From Isoetes taiwanensis (Eukaryota > Streptophyta > Lycopodiopsida > Isoetales > Isoetaceae), in the NCBI GenBank assembly GCA_021234155.1, contig JAJEKV010000004.1:4404109-4468108 (forward strand): 64,000 bases of DNA, written 5' to 3'. Positions 20,017 to 31,859 of this stretch are shown here, piece by piece (positions within the stretch are counted from its first letter, which is position 1; each line of letters begins with the position of its first letter). Position numbers and translations under genes: made by a program. The notes beneath the pieces are model-generated. The model ran no database searches, was not told the DNA's origin, and was given only the letters and a program-made list of their open reading frames with translations.

Positions 20017-21077
20017 TTTGACTACTGTATCAGCCACAACTGCCATCTTCTCTGTCATCATTTGTAGTTGCTGAGCAATTGACAAGTCCACTTGCAGCAT
20101 TTTCTCTATCATGTCTCGCCTGTGAATGCTTGCCTCTCTTATTTGAATGCTATCTTCTCTTGTTGTGGCTGCTAGTTGCTCAGCTATTTTCATAAGATAG
20201 ATAGATAGATAGTATTTTTACGTCATGCCACATTGGCTATTTTCATAAGAGCAGACCCTATTTCTTGAAAGGAGTCTTCTTTTGTCTTGTGCTTTCTTTT
20301 GCCAGAGCTAAAACGAGGAGTGCTACTTGGTGGAATTTCCTCCCTGGGAGGCTGCATAGGTGGAGGCTGTCTAATTGGAGCTTGCCTAGTTGGAGTGCTA
20401 CTTGGTGGAATTTCCTCCCTAGGAGGTTGCATAGTTGGAGGCTGTCTAGATAGAGTTTGCCTACTTGGAGTTTGCTGCACTGATGGGTGTAGAGGATGGT
20501 CGAGTCCAGTTAGACATCGTAAGATACTTGGTCCTTGACGGAACTCTTCACAATCTGCTTCAGAGTCTGCAGAAATATAGAGATTTCCTACATAAAACCA
20601 TAATCAGCAAAAGTTGAAGAGATTTTTTGAAGAACACTTATTATGGAATTTTCACCTAGTTGGCTTTCTTCTGTCTGGATATCAAATAAGGGCATAGAAG
20701 AACGAGTATGAATATCAGCTGTGATCGTTATGCAAGATTTCATCCAGTTGTCCATATGATCATACAACTACAATAAAATACAAAAAAAGGTATTAGCTTC
20801 AAAAATCTCAAGTTCAGTTTAAGATTTATATTGTTATTACAAACCTTTGTAGGAAAATTTTAAGGCAAGTTCAGCTCAACACGTTCAACTCATCCAAGGT
20901 TCCAATATGAGTCTCTACCAGAAGGTACGTTCTATTTTCATAAGCATGAATTTTGGAATATTCCTTGCGCATGTTATCCCATTTTGAATGGCACTGATCA
21001 GCACTCTGATTGCAACCATATTTTCTACATATGCTGCACACAAATACAAGTTCAATCCAAAAAAGAGCTAACAACAT
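19990..21077 (-). pseudogene. Harbinger companion ORF (Myb/trihelix-like DNA-binding protein), broken
   Basis: PIF/Harbinger elements carry a second gene for a Myb/SANT-trihelix protein that brings the transposase to the DNA. Reading minus, the trihelix core is RKYGCNQSADQCHSKWDNMR then KEYSKIHAYENRTY (about 20,900-21,020). It is followed by a Pro-rich linker with two copies of MQPPREEIPPSSTP (20,300-20,480). The helical tail SFQEIGSALMKIA continues as EQLAATTREDSIQIREASIH. The tail is interrupted near 20195-20235 by about 50 bp containing an ATAG microsatellite, flanked by direct copies of CTATTTTCATAAG. Other stops lie at 20,500-20,870. The element's terminal repeats were not identified. 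Confidence 0.75.
20183..20246. repeat. Short insertion/duplication in the Harbinger Myb ORF
   Basis: The 13-mer CTATTTTCATAAG occurs on both sides of about 40 bp that include (ATAG)4. Removing one 13-mer and the insert restores the reading frame SALMKIA-EQLAATT. Confidence 0.55.
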
Positions 21078-21079
21078 GT

Positions 21080-22372
21080 TTCTTTCCCATTTTTCTAATC
21101 AGACATAGCCTTTTTATATATAGATTAATCCGCCAACAAAAAGGGCCCCATCACCACCATAGTCTTGTTCAGCGAAAATTTTAGTGGCCCCGGCGGGCCA
21201 TTTGGCCACAAATTACAGGTTCAGGCAAAATGCGACGGCCGGCTTGAGTAGGATGCCTTACCTACGGACTACCTACAGACTCGCCATTTCGTGGCATTTT
21301 GTTGCCTATTATGACATTAGAATGGCCAGTTAGATGTTTGCTAATTGGAGTGGTATCGACTTTGGGGCCAATGTAGTCCCAAGTGAGAACTATATATGCT
21401 TATGGAATGGCCATTTAGGCCACTTGCCCAAATCTCGTAATGTCTTAAGTTCGCCAAATCTTAACTCATTAAGAGGCCCCCTCATAAATTCGTCACTTAT
21501 AGGGGGCCAACATTATTAGAAATTTTTATTCCTAAATATATCTACCAACTAAGAATAATCCCGCTCTTTTGGAAAAACAAATGTGAAGAGACTCTGGCAT
21601 CCAATTTCTGATTCTCCCTACCAGCAATATGTGAGTTATTGAAATACATGGGGTATGAATTCAAATTCATACAACATGTAACTTAAACATATTTATATAG
21701 GGTAGCGACTTCTTTATGTTTGGACAACTAGCTCTATATTTAACAACAATCTAGCTAAGAATCGCCATTTGAGCTACACATTATTAGATATTTGGTTCAA
21801 AAATCGCAAATTGGGTTGCAGCCACATTAGAAAAAAATAGGAAAAGTGGCCAGTTTAGGCTACACTTTGGGGCATATTTTACAAGGAATGGCCAATTCAT
21901 TATACTTATACAAAATTACAGGTCCCTTAAAATTTTCCCTGGTCTTGTTCTCTATTTTTACATCAACCAATTGAAAAGAAGCTTTTGGGTTAAATAAAAT
22001 TCTTGAGGACTTGCTCCCTAGTTTCCATAAAACACATGCACATATCTGCTTAAAAGGCAAGCTTGTAATCTTCTTCAGACCATTGTTGCAATTTGCAAAT
22101 ATTCTATGCATATAAACATATCAATAATGTTTGTTTGCTTACAATATCTAATAAACTATGTTGGTTGATCATCATGGAATGCACGAAGAATGATCCCTAA
22201 AAAGGCTGTGATTAGGATTGTGATTGGTCCTGAGAAAATCAGAATTCAAACTTCTCATCCTTGGTGTTTGCGAACTTGGTTAGAATGCATGTCTGCTGTA
22301 GATAGTTTTTCCTTGAACATATAGCATCAATCAGACACTATAATCAGTGTTTTCGATCGCAGGGGCGCATTA
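21080..22372. other. Non-coding, with scattered GGCCATTTAGGCCAC-like words
   Basis: Words such as GGGCCATTTGGCCAC (21188), GGCCATTTAGGCCAC (21407) and GGCCAGTTTAGGC (21848) recur irregularly. They may be remains of a DNA element. No gene is visible. Confidence 0.35.
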
Positions 22373-23362
22373 TTAGCACAATGTAACTGAGAAATCTGCA
22401 GAACACAGCCATGGCAACCATGACACCAACATCCTTCCACTTACTTTCACGACCAAGTCCACCATGTTCAAGAACACTTTCACTAGTAAGAGTACACCAA
22501 CCAACAAGAATGGGGCCGAAGCATCGGTTCGAAAGCAAAGAATACTCATTGATGAGCAAGGAATCAAGAGGGTACTTGAACATGGAAACATAGTGCAGCC
22601 AGAACCAATATTTGGGGATATATTGTCTTTTCCAATGAAGTAACCAGAGAAAAGAAAAAAAGCACCCATGACAACTGCAATGAGAGAATTCCCCATGATA
22701 TAGTTTGGAACTAAGGAACTGAAGAAGACTATAAAGGAATTGGCCATGACAATGGTTAGCCATAAGACAAGGAGGAAAACTAAAAAGGCAGAGACTGTAG
22801 GACATAGTTCTACAAACCAATATGTAGCGACTCCATATAGGACTCCAGTGAACAAACGAAAAGGTAAAAAGACAAGGGTATTGGAGATAACATATGAAGA
22901 AATTCTATATGCACCTCTGGATGTTTCCCTCATAAGGATTTGCCTTTCATCTAAGAACAAAGGCAAACCTTCAACCGTGGAAGGAAACAAAAAAATTAAA
23001 GAGAATGCAAAGAATCTAAACCTATCCTGTACACCTCTAGGATTGTCTCCTAGCCTCAGAAATATGATTCGAAGTCCAAGCCATGCTCCAGCAGCTTGAA
23101 GTGTTCTTGTTGAAAGAGTTGCCTTATTCTGAAATATCTTGGCAAATCTGGTTGCCACCATTGCAATTTCTCTCAATCTAGAATTTGCAAAATCAGGCTT
23201 TTTCTCTTCAAGTTCTTTGGGTGGTTTTTCAGAAGTGTAATCAACCCGCTTTGGACTAGGCAGGAAATATTTGTTGCTGCATGATTTTGCAGAATCTGGG
23301 CTCTTGAATGATGACCAAATAATTTTAACAAGCAGCCTACATTTCCCATCGTCAAAATACAA
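22344..23362 (-). pseudogene. ABCG (WBC) half-transporter, membrane domain only, frameshifted
   Basis: ABCG half-size transporters export lipids or hormones across the plasma membrane. The minus-strand frame from 23362 gives the linker and ABC2-type membrane domain: TLSTRTLQAAGAWLGLRIIF, DRFRFFAFSLIFLFPSTVEG, LFLDERQILMRETSRGAYRI, SYVISNTLVFLPFRLFTGVL. After SGYFIGKDNI a one-base shift near 22625 moves the homologous text to another frame: IPKYWFWLHYVSMFKYPLDS then LLINEYSLLSN. That second frame ends near 22344. The N-terminal ATP-binding domain (Walker A, signature, Walker B) is absent, and the first codon is not a convincing start. It is therefore a truncated, frameshifted pseudogene or a retained partial copy. 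Confidence 0.8.
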
Positions 23363-24023
23363 TATAAAGCTCCTGCTTGTTCGTTTATTATGCCCTATTG
23401 GAAGAAATCATATTCTAAGAAAGGATCAGTAGAATGCTAGATCAGGGCTCTAGAGACCAATCAAATTCCACATAAAGATAATGTACCATCTTGCCCTAAA
23501 TCAGCAAAAATCGATTTGCCTGATTCGACTGTTCCTTGAAAACCCAGAAGGGCGAGGTTTTTCATCCCGATGAGAAACTGTCGCTAATCTTCTCGCCTTT
23601 GGTTAGCCTACATGGCGGATGATTCATCTTTTATCTTGTATTCTTTATTTGTCGTTATGATCCCGATGATTGCCTAGTTTTAGAGCATCTTTCAAGCTTT
23701 TCAAAACTTCTACCTCTAGTATGGGGAACCAACTTGTACTCAATGTTTCAACGAGCTCAATGGGAACACCACTTCACTTCTGAGCTCCTTCACATTCTGC
23801 TCATTTCTGGCGCCACAAGCTTTCCTTGAGCTAAATTCTTCTTTCTTTCTATCTTAGCAGTTTCATTCACCCATCCATGGGTGGAAAGATCAAGATGGAT
23901 TTCTGCACAAGCCTCTCAATTCTTGACGATGATCCCTATAGTGGACGATTATGCTATGGATCTTGCTTGAGGCTTACTTATTTCTTCCCTTTGCTGGAAG
24001 CCTGTTGCAGCTTTGGAGATGGT

Positions 24024-24058
<35 letters not shown>

Positions 24059-26884
24059 GGGATTTCTTCTTCGATTGAGATGACTCCAGCTGCCGTTTTG
24101 TGGAGGACAGCTCTTAGCCATGATGGATTTGTCGCTCTATTTGTCACTTTGGTGGAAAGCAGTGTAACTTTTCTATATATTTTTTTTAGGATTATATTCG
24201 GTCTGTTAATATTCTTTGCTTATTTGCTTGTTGTAGCTGGATTTTAGCAGTTCATCTATCTATTATTAGTCACAGTGCGGTTTTTCTTCTGGTGATTTTA
24301 GGGCTTTTATGTGTTCATACTCAATCGATGATTGTAGGTCGCACTCGATTTGGATTTTATACTTGTGAAGGGTTCTAGTGGATCCCGACCCGAGTTTATG
24401 GTAGATCGATTATTGGATTCCATTTATGAGTCTTTGCAACACTATATGGATTAAGGCTTCTCTCGCCTATTGCAGAGATGTTTGATCGATTTATGTATCT
24501 CAGTTTTTTCCCTTGTTTGTTTTGCCACATTCTTGATCATGCAATCTTTGCACTCTGCTTCAATGGCTATGGGACTGGATTCTGGCATTGTCCAAGCTGA
24601 TTTGGACTCTTCCTTGTGACATGCGTGAAAACATAATCTCCAGGTCGGATCTGTCCTTAAACCTCAGTTGCTTAAAGCTTTGGCAAGTCTTGTTTAGCTC
24701 TATTCTTTCTCTCCAATCCCATGTTCTTGATCTGTCTTTTCGATCTAGCTCCACAAAAATGAGACCATTATATTCATTATCCTGTAGGGTTAGCCTGTAA
24801 TAAATTTCGATATGCAAATTAGATTTGTCCAGGATCAACACAAACCGCTGCAATCCAGTCAAAATCTTTCATGCAGATGCAATATTTTCATGGATGGGCA
24901 TCATGTTATTGCAATGCATATCTCCTGATACCTACGGTCATAGATTCCTTTCTCCATTTCCTGCCAGCTTGTGATAATTCAAATTCCCACTGGTTTTCCT
25001 TTTTTGGAACTGATGCTTCTTAGGGTGCATGCCAAGCTTGGTTCCTTCTGGTATTGAGGAGTTTTTCACATCATGAGCTTATGTTTTGCAGCCTAATACT
25101 ATGTGTTTTAGGATGAATACTTAGATCGAGCAAAAACGGAGGCCAGTTCTGATGGTTCTACAGAAGTCTATGTTGGCTCTGTTGGTGGCGAATAGATCCA
25201 AAGGAAGCGAGTTGTTCTGGAAATTGAAGTTTTTTGCGCTTCGATTACCATGGCATGGGATACTCCAGCTAGAATTTTGCTGCTCTATTCGTGGCAGTGC
25301 TTGCTGCGGATTTTCCTTCTCCACTAGTGTAGCAGTGACCCTGCCTTTCTAATTTTGTTAGGCGATTTTCCATTTATCAATCTGCATAATAATTTGTACT
25401 TGTAGCATGCTAAAGAAAGTTTCTTTTGCATTCTACAACGACAACGCTTTAGGCTGAAGTAAAAAAGGTAGCTAGTGCCAATTAGAAACATGAGCTATAT
25501 CTAGTGGGAAAAACTTCACGGGAGCTATGGCATTTTTGTAGCAGAACAGAGCCTTAACAAACTAAGATTTTTTACAACAAAATAGTACTCATGCGTTGAA
25601 GTGTCAACCAATCAACTCCACACTCCAACTCTCTGCTACAAAAACCACATTATGAATCCCTTGTTTTGGGACGTGGTTGTAATAAATTTGATCAAATCGC
25701 TCCTAACCCCTAAGTTTTGAGAATTGGGTTTGGCTGCAAGATATGAGCAACAAAGATTTGAATCTGATTTTACAAGCGGCTGAAAGAAGTGATTTCGATC
25801 TAGGGGATTTGATTTTGCATTCCATCATGATGGGGTTTTACAGCAATCGCACAAGCACGGGCATTGGAGCTGGAGCTCTTGGTTACGGCAATGATTTGCA
25901 TTCCTTAATGCAAGTTCTTTCATGAAACTTGTCCTTTTCTACCACGTATTGAAATTGAATCAATTGAATTGAATTCTATTGTCCCACGGAGACCCAAAAA
26001 GGTCTATAATGATTTTTGAGAGAAAAACCTAACAATAATAAGCTTGCTGATAAATTGTACCATTTGTACATGTCAATGTGTTTATGCAGGGCATATTTGA
26101 GCTTGAATGTCGAGAAGCTCCTGCATTCTGAGCACTTACTTGAATTATGGGATTTTTTTACTTGCATTCTAATCTTTTTTCTTGCATTTTTTCAATTTAT
26201 TGGTCGAGGAATTGAACCTCGATGAGATCAAAGCTTCAGCAACAGATTCCTTCCAAAAAAGATTTCAATAGAGTAGTTCCTCTGTGCGTTGCCAAAAGCT
26301 CCAGCAAATAGCTCTCAAAGCTTACAATTTTTACTAAAGACAGAGTAGCCAAAAGCTCCAGCAAATAAGCTCTCAAAGCTTACAATTTTTACTAAAAACA
26401 GAGTAGTTCCTCTGTGCGTTGCCAAAAGCTGGCTCTCAAAGCTTACATTTTTTACTAAAAACTTACCACGATTTAGCATTTGCATGCAAAATGGCAGCTC
26501 CCGTTAATTTTGCTCCTCTCTTCTTTCTTCCAATCGCTTCACATATTCTTGAAGTTTCTCAATGCCAGTAGCTTGAATCGGTCTCAAGAAAGACAGCCCC
26601 AAACTCATTTCTCTCATTTCCATCTATCTGTTGTATGCAAGAGAAAAGCACGGACACGATCTATTCACAAACATTCTGCAGCTGAATTCCTGAACTAGTC
26701 GCAAAGCCAGTGATTGCACGTCCCTTGACATCGCCAAAGGCCAGTTACCACAGGCTGCTGCTGCTACTGCGCGTCTGAACAAACATACACAGCAGATTCA
26801 ACAAGAACTAGCAAGAAAAAGAACATATGAGAACTCAGATTTAGCAGAGAAATCCGATACAAGAAGTCTTCAGCAGAAACTTAC
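23363..26884. other. Long stretch without a supportable gene
   Basis: It contains a T-run of about 32 (24027-24057). An open minus frame at 24560-24862 (100 codons, charged) and plus frames at 23951-24247 and 25743-25925 are unrecognised. The three-copy tandem repeat at 26271-26462 is listed separately. Nothing else is visible. Confidence 0.4.
26271..26462 (+). repeat. Tandem repeat, 3 units of ~60-71 bp
   Basis: Units share GCCAAAAGCTCCAGCAAATA and GCTCTCAAAGCTTACAATTT. The second lacks TTCCTCTGTGCGTTG and the third lacks the CCAGCAAATA part. Confidence 0.85.
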
Positions 26885-27001
26885 CATTGTTCTGCAAAGA
26901 TCAAGAAGCTCAGGATACAAATTGAAATCCAAGAACCTAGACAGGAGCAGGGCGCCATCCATCAAAGGAACAAGGTGCCATCGCCGGAGTTTGGACGCCA
27001 T
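26885..27001 (-). CDS. Candidate first coding exon, 39 codons, unrecognised
   Basis: On the minus strand an ATG at 27001 opens MASKLRRWHLVPLMDGALLL then SRFLDFNLYPELLDLCRTM, and ends exactly at ATG|GTAAGT, a strong donor. Length divisible by three, start codon and donor together suggest a genuine first exon. A possible next acceptor (TTGTTCAG) lies near 26775 but gives only a short continuation. The family is not recognised. Confidence 0.4.
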
Positions 27002-27054
27002 AGCCACAGAAATGCCCTGCCAGAATTTATCCTAAGGAAACTTCACGTTGCAAT

Positions 27055-27152
27055 AATGTCCCTTTAGGGGACATTCCGGCGTGTCAGCCACGCCTCCGCG
27101 CTGACGCGCGTCAGCGTGGCTTCCACACCGAAATGTCCCCTAAAGGGACATT
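27055..27152. repeat. 98-bp near-perfect hairpin
   Basis: The ends AATGTCCCTTTAGGGGACAT and its complement pair across the whole segment, and the inner arms CAGCCACGC / GCGTGGCT and GACGCGCGTC also pair. Each end is itself a small palindrome (CCCTTTAGGGG). It resembles a foldback element or an extruded-hairpin site. No target duplication is obvious. Confidence 0.85.
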
Positions 27153-27381
27153 CTTGTATACAAAATTGTTATTTGATCTAAACTATTCAGAAGGGCACTC
27201 CTAAACTTTCCCCATGCCTATAAGGAAAACAGGCAATAAGATGATGGAATCCTGTTGTATAGCCCCAAATAAAAAGCAAACCTTGCAAGAAAGGCATGAG
27301 ACCTTACATATATGGAATGAACAAGAGATTTAAATTACTATCAAAATTACGGCATTATTCTGTTGAAATTAAAGCAAGTAA

Positions 27382-27620
27382 GGGTCCATTCAGACCAGCC
27401 GTTAAGTTAGGTTAAGTTAGCATTTTTAACCACAACACTCTTCACACCACAAGTTAAGTTAGCATAATATTAGTTAGTGGTGGTTTCTTCACACCATTAA
27501 GTTAGCATAATATTAGTTAGTGGTGGTTAACTTTTTTTTAACGGAAAACCTTAACCCAACCTTCTTCATACTCAACATCGCAGTTAATATGCTGTTAAGA
27601 CAAAGTTAACTGGACCATTA
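27382..27620. repeat. Left terminal region with GTTAAGTTA subrepeats
   Basis: AAGTTAGCATAATATTAGTT followed by AGTGGTGG occurs twice (about 27454 and 27497), each near CTTCACACCA. This mirrors the subrepeats at 63600-63996. Confidence 0.6.
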
Positions 27621-27803
27621 AAAATATACTACGAAATGTGAAAAATTAAAGTGATCCCGACGAGGTCACTTTAACTCCAGTTAATTCGGCGGGCAGATAT
27701 GGCGAGGGATCGAGGAGGGCTTGGACGCGGTCGAGCTCATGGGCGTGAAGGGCGTGATGGATGGAATCGAAGCTAGGGATGAACAGATAATTTTTTTTTT
27801 TTA

Positions 27804-28082
27804 TTGAAGGCTGCCGGGGAAAATCCAGCACAAGCTTCTAAGCTTTTACTTCAGGAGATTGTTGGGAAATATAATCTTGCTGCTGCTCCTTCCCAACCTA
27901 ATGCCTATGGGATCAAGAAATTTGTGGCAAACAATGCTGAAGGTTGCAGCTCTGAAGCAAGGGGTGACAAGGGCATTCAAGCCAAAGAAGCTGAGGAAAT
28001 AGTGCATCTAGATGCTGATGATCCTGAAGAAGACATGGACGTCATTCCAAATCAGGTTTCTCAAGCAGTAGATCTGGTTTAA
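27804..28082 (+). CDS. Unrecognised 3' exon-like open frame
   Basis: After an acceptor-like TTATTGAAG the frame reads AAGENPAQASKLLLQEIVGK, then YNLAAAPSQPNAYGIKKFV, and ends in an acidic tail (LDADDPEEDMDVIP) with a TAA at 28080-28082. It looks like a last exon of a host gene, possibly captured, since it lies between the two TIR ends of the outer element. No donor or upstream exon was found. 28083-28626 shows no further gene. Confidence 0.3.
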   Translation: MKAAGENPAQASKLLLQEIVGKYNLAAAPSQPNAYGIKKFVANNAEGCSSEARGDKGIQAKEAEEIVHLDADDPEEDMDVIPNQVSQAVDLV

Positions 28083-28626
28083 AATGGTTGTAGCTAGACA
28101 GGACTAGTTAACTTTGCATTTTAACTAGAATGCTTAGCCCCTTGATTCTATATGGCTAAGTAATAATGAAAGATGATAGGCAAATAGCCAAATCGTAGTT
28201 ATGGCTTAGAAAAACCTGAGGCACTTGTTGTCAATATCAGGCATAAAATGAAAGATTCTATTACTAGTCTTTTTGCTTCGCATCTCATAATCCACTGCCA
28301 TTGGGCTTTCTAGCATGGAAGCTATGTAGAACAATCCCATCTGAACCTCCTCTTTAGAGTCCTTCACTTTCAGATCAGAGACTTTCAAATCCTCCCTGAT
28401 GAAGGGGACGGTTTATGTCATAATCCCCATAGGCAAATCATTCTTATGCATGTTGTTAGTGCCTGAAAGGGATTGTGCATGCAGGCATAGGACAAATAAT
28501 GCAATACATTCATGGACGTGGCTCATAACTAATTCAGGAGTTTGCGCTAGCATATCGAAGATTTTTGCACACAACCATTTAATGGGCAGCAAGCAAATCC
28601 GTGGAAAACTGATTACACTGCCAACT

Positions 28627-30285
28627 TGATGAGCCAAGCCTGGGATTTTTGGCTCACCTTCTGTTTTGGACCTCCAGGCCAACGTGTGTGTGCGCTGGCC
28701 TATGCAAAAGAAAGGAGTAATTTCTTTTTTTGTTTGAAGTCTAAGGATACAGTATGGTAGAGGACGGACAATGAACGACTCTTCTATTTTTCAGTTTATA
28801 CTTCCCATACGAATTTGTTTTGCTTGCAGGAATAGTATATATTTACTTAAAGGATAAATGAAATCAGTGGCTACGTGAAGTTGGATCGGAAAACAAGGCT
28901 GAAGTAAATGCGGTATAAGTAAATGATAACTGCAAAACAAGGTAGAAGTGCTGATGAGCGCATTTAAATAGAGGAAGCAGTGGTTAGTGATAAATATTAG
29001 AATACCAATCCAGCAAAAGTTGGACACAACAACACATGTAATAGTTATTCAAAGGACGCAATGCAAGTGCAAATTTTATTTGGTCATTCCAACACAGTTA
29101 CAGTTATTATGGACCTCACCAATAAAAGAAACGGACTTCACCTTACTAGCTCAAGTGTCTTCCCTTTTTCTTCTCTCGCTAATCGATAAAATCGAAACCT
29201 CGACCCCCCAAACAAACAGAAAGCACTCTTCAAAAGACAAACAAGACTAGTATCTTTCCCTTTTCTTCTGTTGCAAGTCTGATAATTTCCAATATCTCGA
29301 CCCCTAACCACAGCAGAGTACTCTTCAAAAGGGCAAACCAGACTGGTATTCTCCTTTGTCTTCTTTTGCCAAAACGATAGTTTCTAAGATCTCGACCCCA
29401 ACAACAGATGTATCTTCAAAATAAGAAATGTATGTTCCACAAAAGAGTATTAGACTCGCAAGAGTGATGAAAGGTTTGCAAAATAAGCGAGACAAATCTG
29501 GGAGAATAGATGTGCCAGCTAACTCGACCCCAACAACAAACTGAATTTCCGAAATTTTGCAATGTCAAATTGATGAAATGGACAAACTTGTAGAAGAGAT
29601 GAGCTTAACAAATCCAGAAAGACGAATTTGTCAAAGTGCCTCGAACTTGTCAACAGTGAATGAGCAATGTGATCATACAAATTTCTTCTTTCTTTCTCGT
29701 AACCAGAGATGATTCTTATCAGTAATGCAAGACAAAAAGTTTCAGTAAGCTTATCGAAATTTCCAAGGCGGCAGTCTTCTATGAGAGGAAAACGCGCACC
29801 ACTAAGAACTGTCTGGCCCTGCTTTATTCGGTCCGATTCTTCCTATTTTCATCTTGCTTTCACCGACCATGAATTCGATCTGCTCCAAGGATCTCGAGTG
29901 GTGCCGCTTCGAAACCCTAGTGTAAAAATAGAAGATGAAGGTACTTTGCGATTTTTTTCCTTTCCTTTTTTTTTTTTTTTTCACCCATTGAAATTTCAGA
30001 TATTTGATGCCCCAAATACTTCCAGAATTTCTCTATGCCTTCAACATAAGGTGAATGTCATAATAACTGCACTGTATTGGTATTCCATGCACTGCAAATG
30101 TAACAGTGATCTGTGATTTGTCATCCTGTGCCTTTTCTTGGTATTTCTCAGACCGCAAAGGTCCACTTTTATGAAGCTAGCGAAACAAGGTCTACTCTGC
30201 CCCTATAAACACACTAGCAATTTCAGACATAAAAACACAAGAACTAAAGAGAAAATAGATGGTGGATCCCAAACGGGATCCAACA
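28627..30285 (-). repeat. 3' LTR
   Basis: 1659 bp, TG...CA, matching the right LTR over its length with scattered differences, several at CAG/CTG. A tandem block of about 95-bp units occupies 29156-29425 (TCTCGACCCC and CTCTTCAAAAG landmarks). An antisense open frame at 29709-29935 is preserved in both LTRs. Confidence 0.95.
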
Positions 30286-30302
30286 TTATGCCCCAAACCT
30301 AG
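30286..30302 (-). promoter_or_regulatory. Polypurine tract
   Basis: On the minus strand AGGTTTGGGGCATAA lies directly before the TG of the 3' LTR, the expected place for the plus-strand primer of reverse transcription. Confidence 0.6.
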
Positions 30303-30317
30303 GCTGGTCCCTTCAGC

Positions 30318-31859
30318 CTAAGGCCAATATGCTTTCAGTTGAGATCCATTGGTTGGGTTTGGAAGTTCATAACCCTGCAGATCTGCCAACCAGTATGAGT
30401 GGTATCCCGCTACTTGATGCACAACGAAGGGCCCCTCCCAAAGTGCTTCGAACTTCTTGCTATTGTTTTCTCGGGCTTTATTCCATTTGAGCACTAATTG
30501 GCCGATATTGAAGAGCTCTGCTTCACCAAACTTTGCACGGAAATATTTCTGATCCTTAGCTTTCTTGATCTGCACAGCTAAGTAAGCCAGATGCCTAGAT
30601 TCCTCTAAAGCCTCTAACTCTAGTAGCCTATCTGAAACCTCCATAGGTGCACTGACTTGATATGCAGCAGCAACCCTCAACGAAGACAGTTCAATCTCTA
30701 TTGGAAGTATTGCTTCCCTTCCATATACAAGTTGGAAAGGAGAGTAGCCAGTGGAGGTTTTTACATGTGTTCTGTATGCCCACAGCGCCGGATTCATGTG
30801 AGTGTACCAATCTTTTCCAACATCGTTCACTACCTTGCCCGTTGCATTGGAGGCCTCCGCTTGCCCGTTGCATTGGGGAAAGTATGCACTAGAAAACTTG
30901 TGATTGAACTTCAGTCGCTCTGCCAATTCCTGCATGACTTCATTCAAAAAGTGAGAGCCTCTATCACTAACTATAACTAGTGGAATGCCAAACCTGCAGC
31001 AAACATTGTGAAAAATGAATGAACTAGTTACTTGTGCGTTGGCTGACCTTGCTGGAATGGCTTCCACCCATTTTGTGAAGTAATCTGTGGCCATTAATAT
31101 ATATTGATAGCCTGCAAGTGTAGTGGGTAAAGGTCCTATGAAATCTATGCCCCATTTATGGAATGGTCTTGTGGCAGGAAAGGAGGTTAAGGTGGCAAAG
31201 TTCATCTGTTTGGGTCCATATATTTGGCAGGAATGGCACTTTCGAACAAACTGGAATGAATCCCTAAACACAGTAGGCCAAAAATAGCCAGCCCTAAGCA
31301 CCCTAAGTGCAAAATGTCCTGCACATACAGCAAAATGACATGATGACAAAGCATGATTTTGCTCCTCTTCATTTAAGCACCTTTGCACCACTCCTTCCAT
31401 GTTCACCCTGCACAAAATATCTCCCACTAACACATAATTCTTCAACAGCTCCTGACAGCGTTTTCTTTCAGACTTGGAATAATGAGCAGGTAACCTTTTT
31501 CCTGAGAGCATCAATTTGTAGAGCAACATCCAGCTATCTTGTACCTGTGCAAAGTTAACTTGGCATTTCTCCATAGTTTCTTCTTCTCCAGTCAGATCTT
31601 CTGCCATGAATGCATAAGGTAGGTACAAACTCGGATTTGAGAGTGCAGTAGGAGGCTTAACTACAAAATCAAATTGCTGAAGAAACACTTGCCACCTATG
31701 ATGCTTGGCCTTTTTAAGCGTTTTACCCGCAATCATCAACATTAGATTTTTCTTCATAATGACCTCCGTATATTGCTCCTGCAACATATATTGATGCTTC
31801 TCAAAAGTGAAAACCAAGGCTAGGGCATATTTTTCCATGGTCAAATACCTAGTTTCCAA
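30318..31859 (-). CDS. Retrotransposon RNase H C-terminus plus integrase (outer copy)
   Basis: The frame opens with the second half of the Ty3 RNase H (ETRYLTMEKYALALVFTFEK, HHRWQVFLQQFDFVV). It continues through the H2C2 zinc finger (HFALRVLRAGYFWP, CHSCQIYGPK) into the integrase core. The DDE residues are in WGIDFIGPLP, IVSDRGSHF and GQAEASN, all present. The C-terminus contains KFEALWEGPFVV, and the frame ends LKAYWP before TAG. The first half of RNase H lies 24 kb away (right of 55884) because element X was inserted after YSGKQ. This is the cleanest integrase copy; a second is at 44347-45864. Confidence 0.93.
   Translation of the reverse strand: METRYLTMEKYALALVFTFEKHQYMLQEQYTEVIMKKNLMLMIAGKTLKKAKHHRWQVFLQQFDFVVKPPTALSNPSLYLPYAFMAEDLTGEEETMEKCQVNFAQVQDSWMLLYKLMLSGKRLPAHYSKSERKRCQELLKNYVLVGDILCRVNMEGVVQRCLNEEEQNHALSSCHFAVCAGHFALRVLRAGYFWPTVFRDSFQFVRKCHSCQIYGPKQMNFATLTSFPATRPFHKWGIDFIGPLPTTLAGYQYILMATDYFTKWVEAIPARSANAQVTSSFIFHNVCCRFGIPLVIVSDRGSHFLNEVMQELAERLKFNHKFSSAYFPQCNGQAEASNATGKVVNDVGKDWYTHMNPALWAYRTHVKTSTGYSPFQLVYGREAILPIEIELSSLRVAAAYQVSAPMEVSDRLLELEALEESRHLAYLAVQIKKAKDQKYFRAKFGEAELFNIGQLVLKWNKARENNSKKFEALWEGPFVVHQVAGYHSYWLADLQGYELPNPTNGSQLKAYWP

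Noticed and set aside
21188-21422. GGCCATTTGGCCAC / GGCCATTTAGGCCAC words as terminal repeats of the Harbinger element
   Set aside because: No matching inverted partner was found left of the transposase.
24560-24862. 100-codon minus-strand charged open frame
   Set aside because: No domain, no splice or start context, and an overlapping plus frame is equally open.
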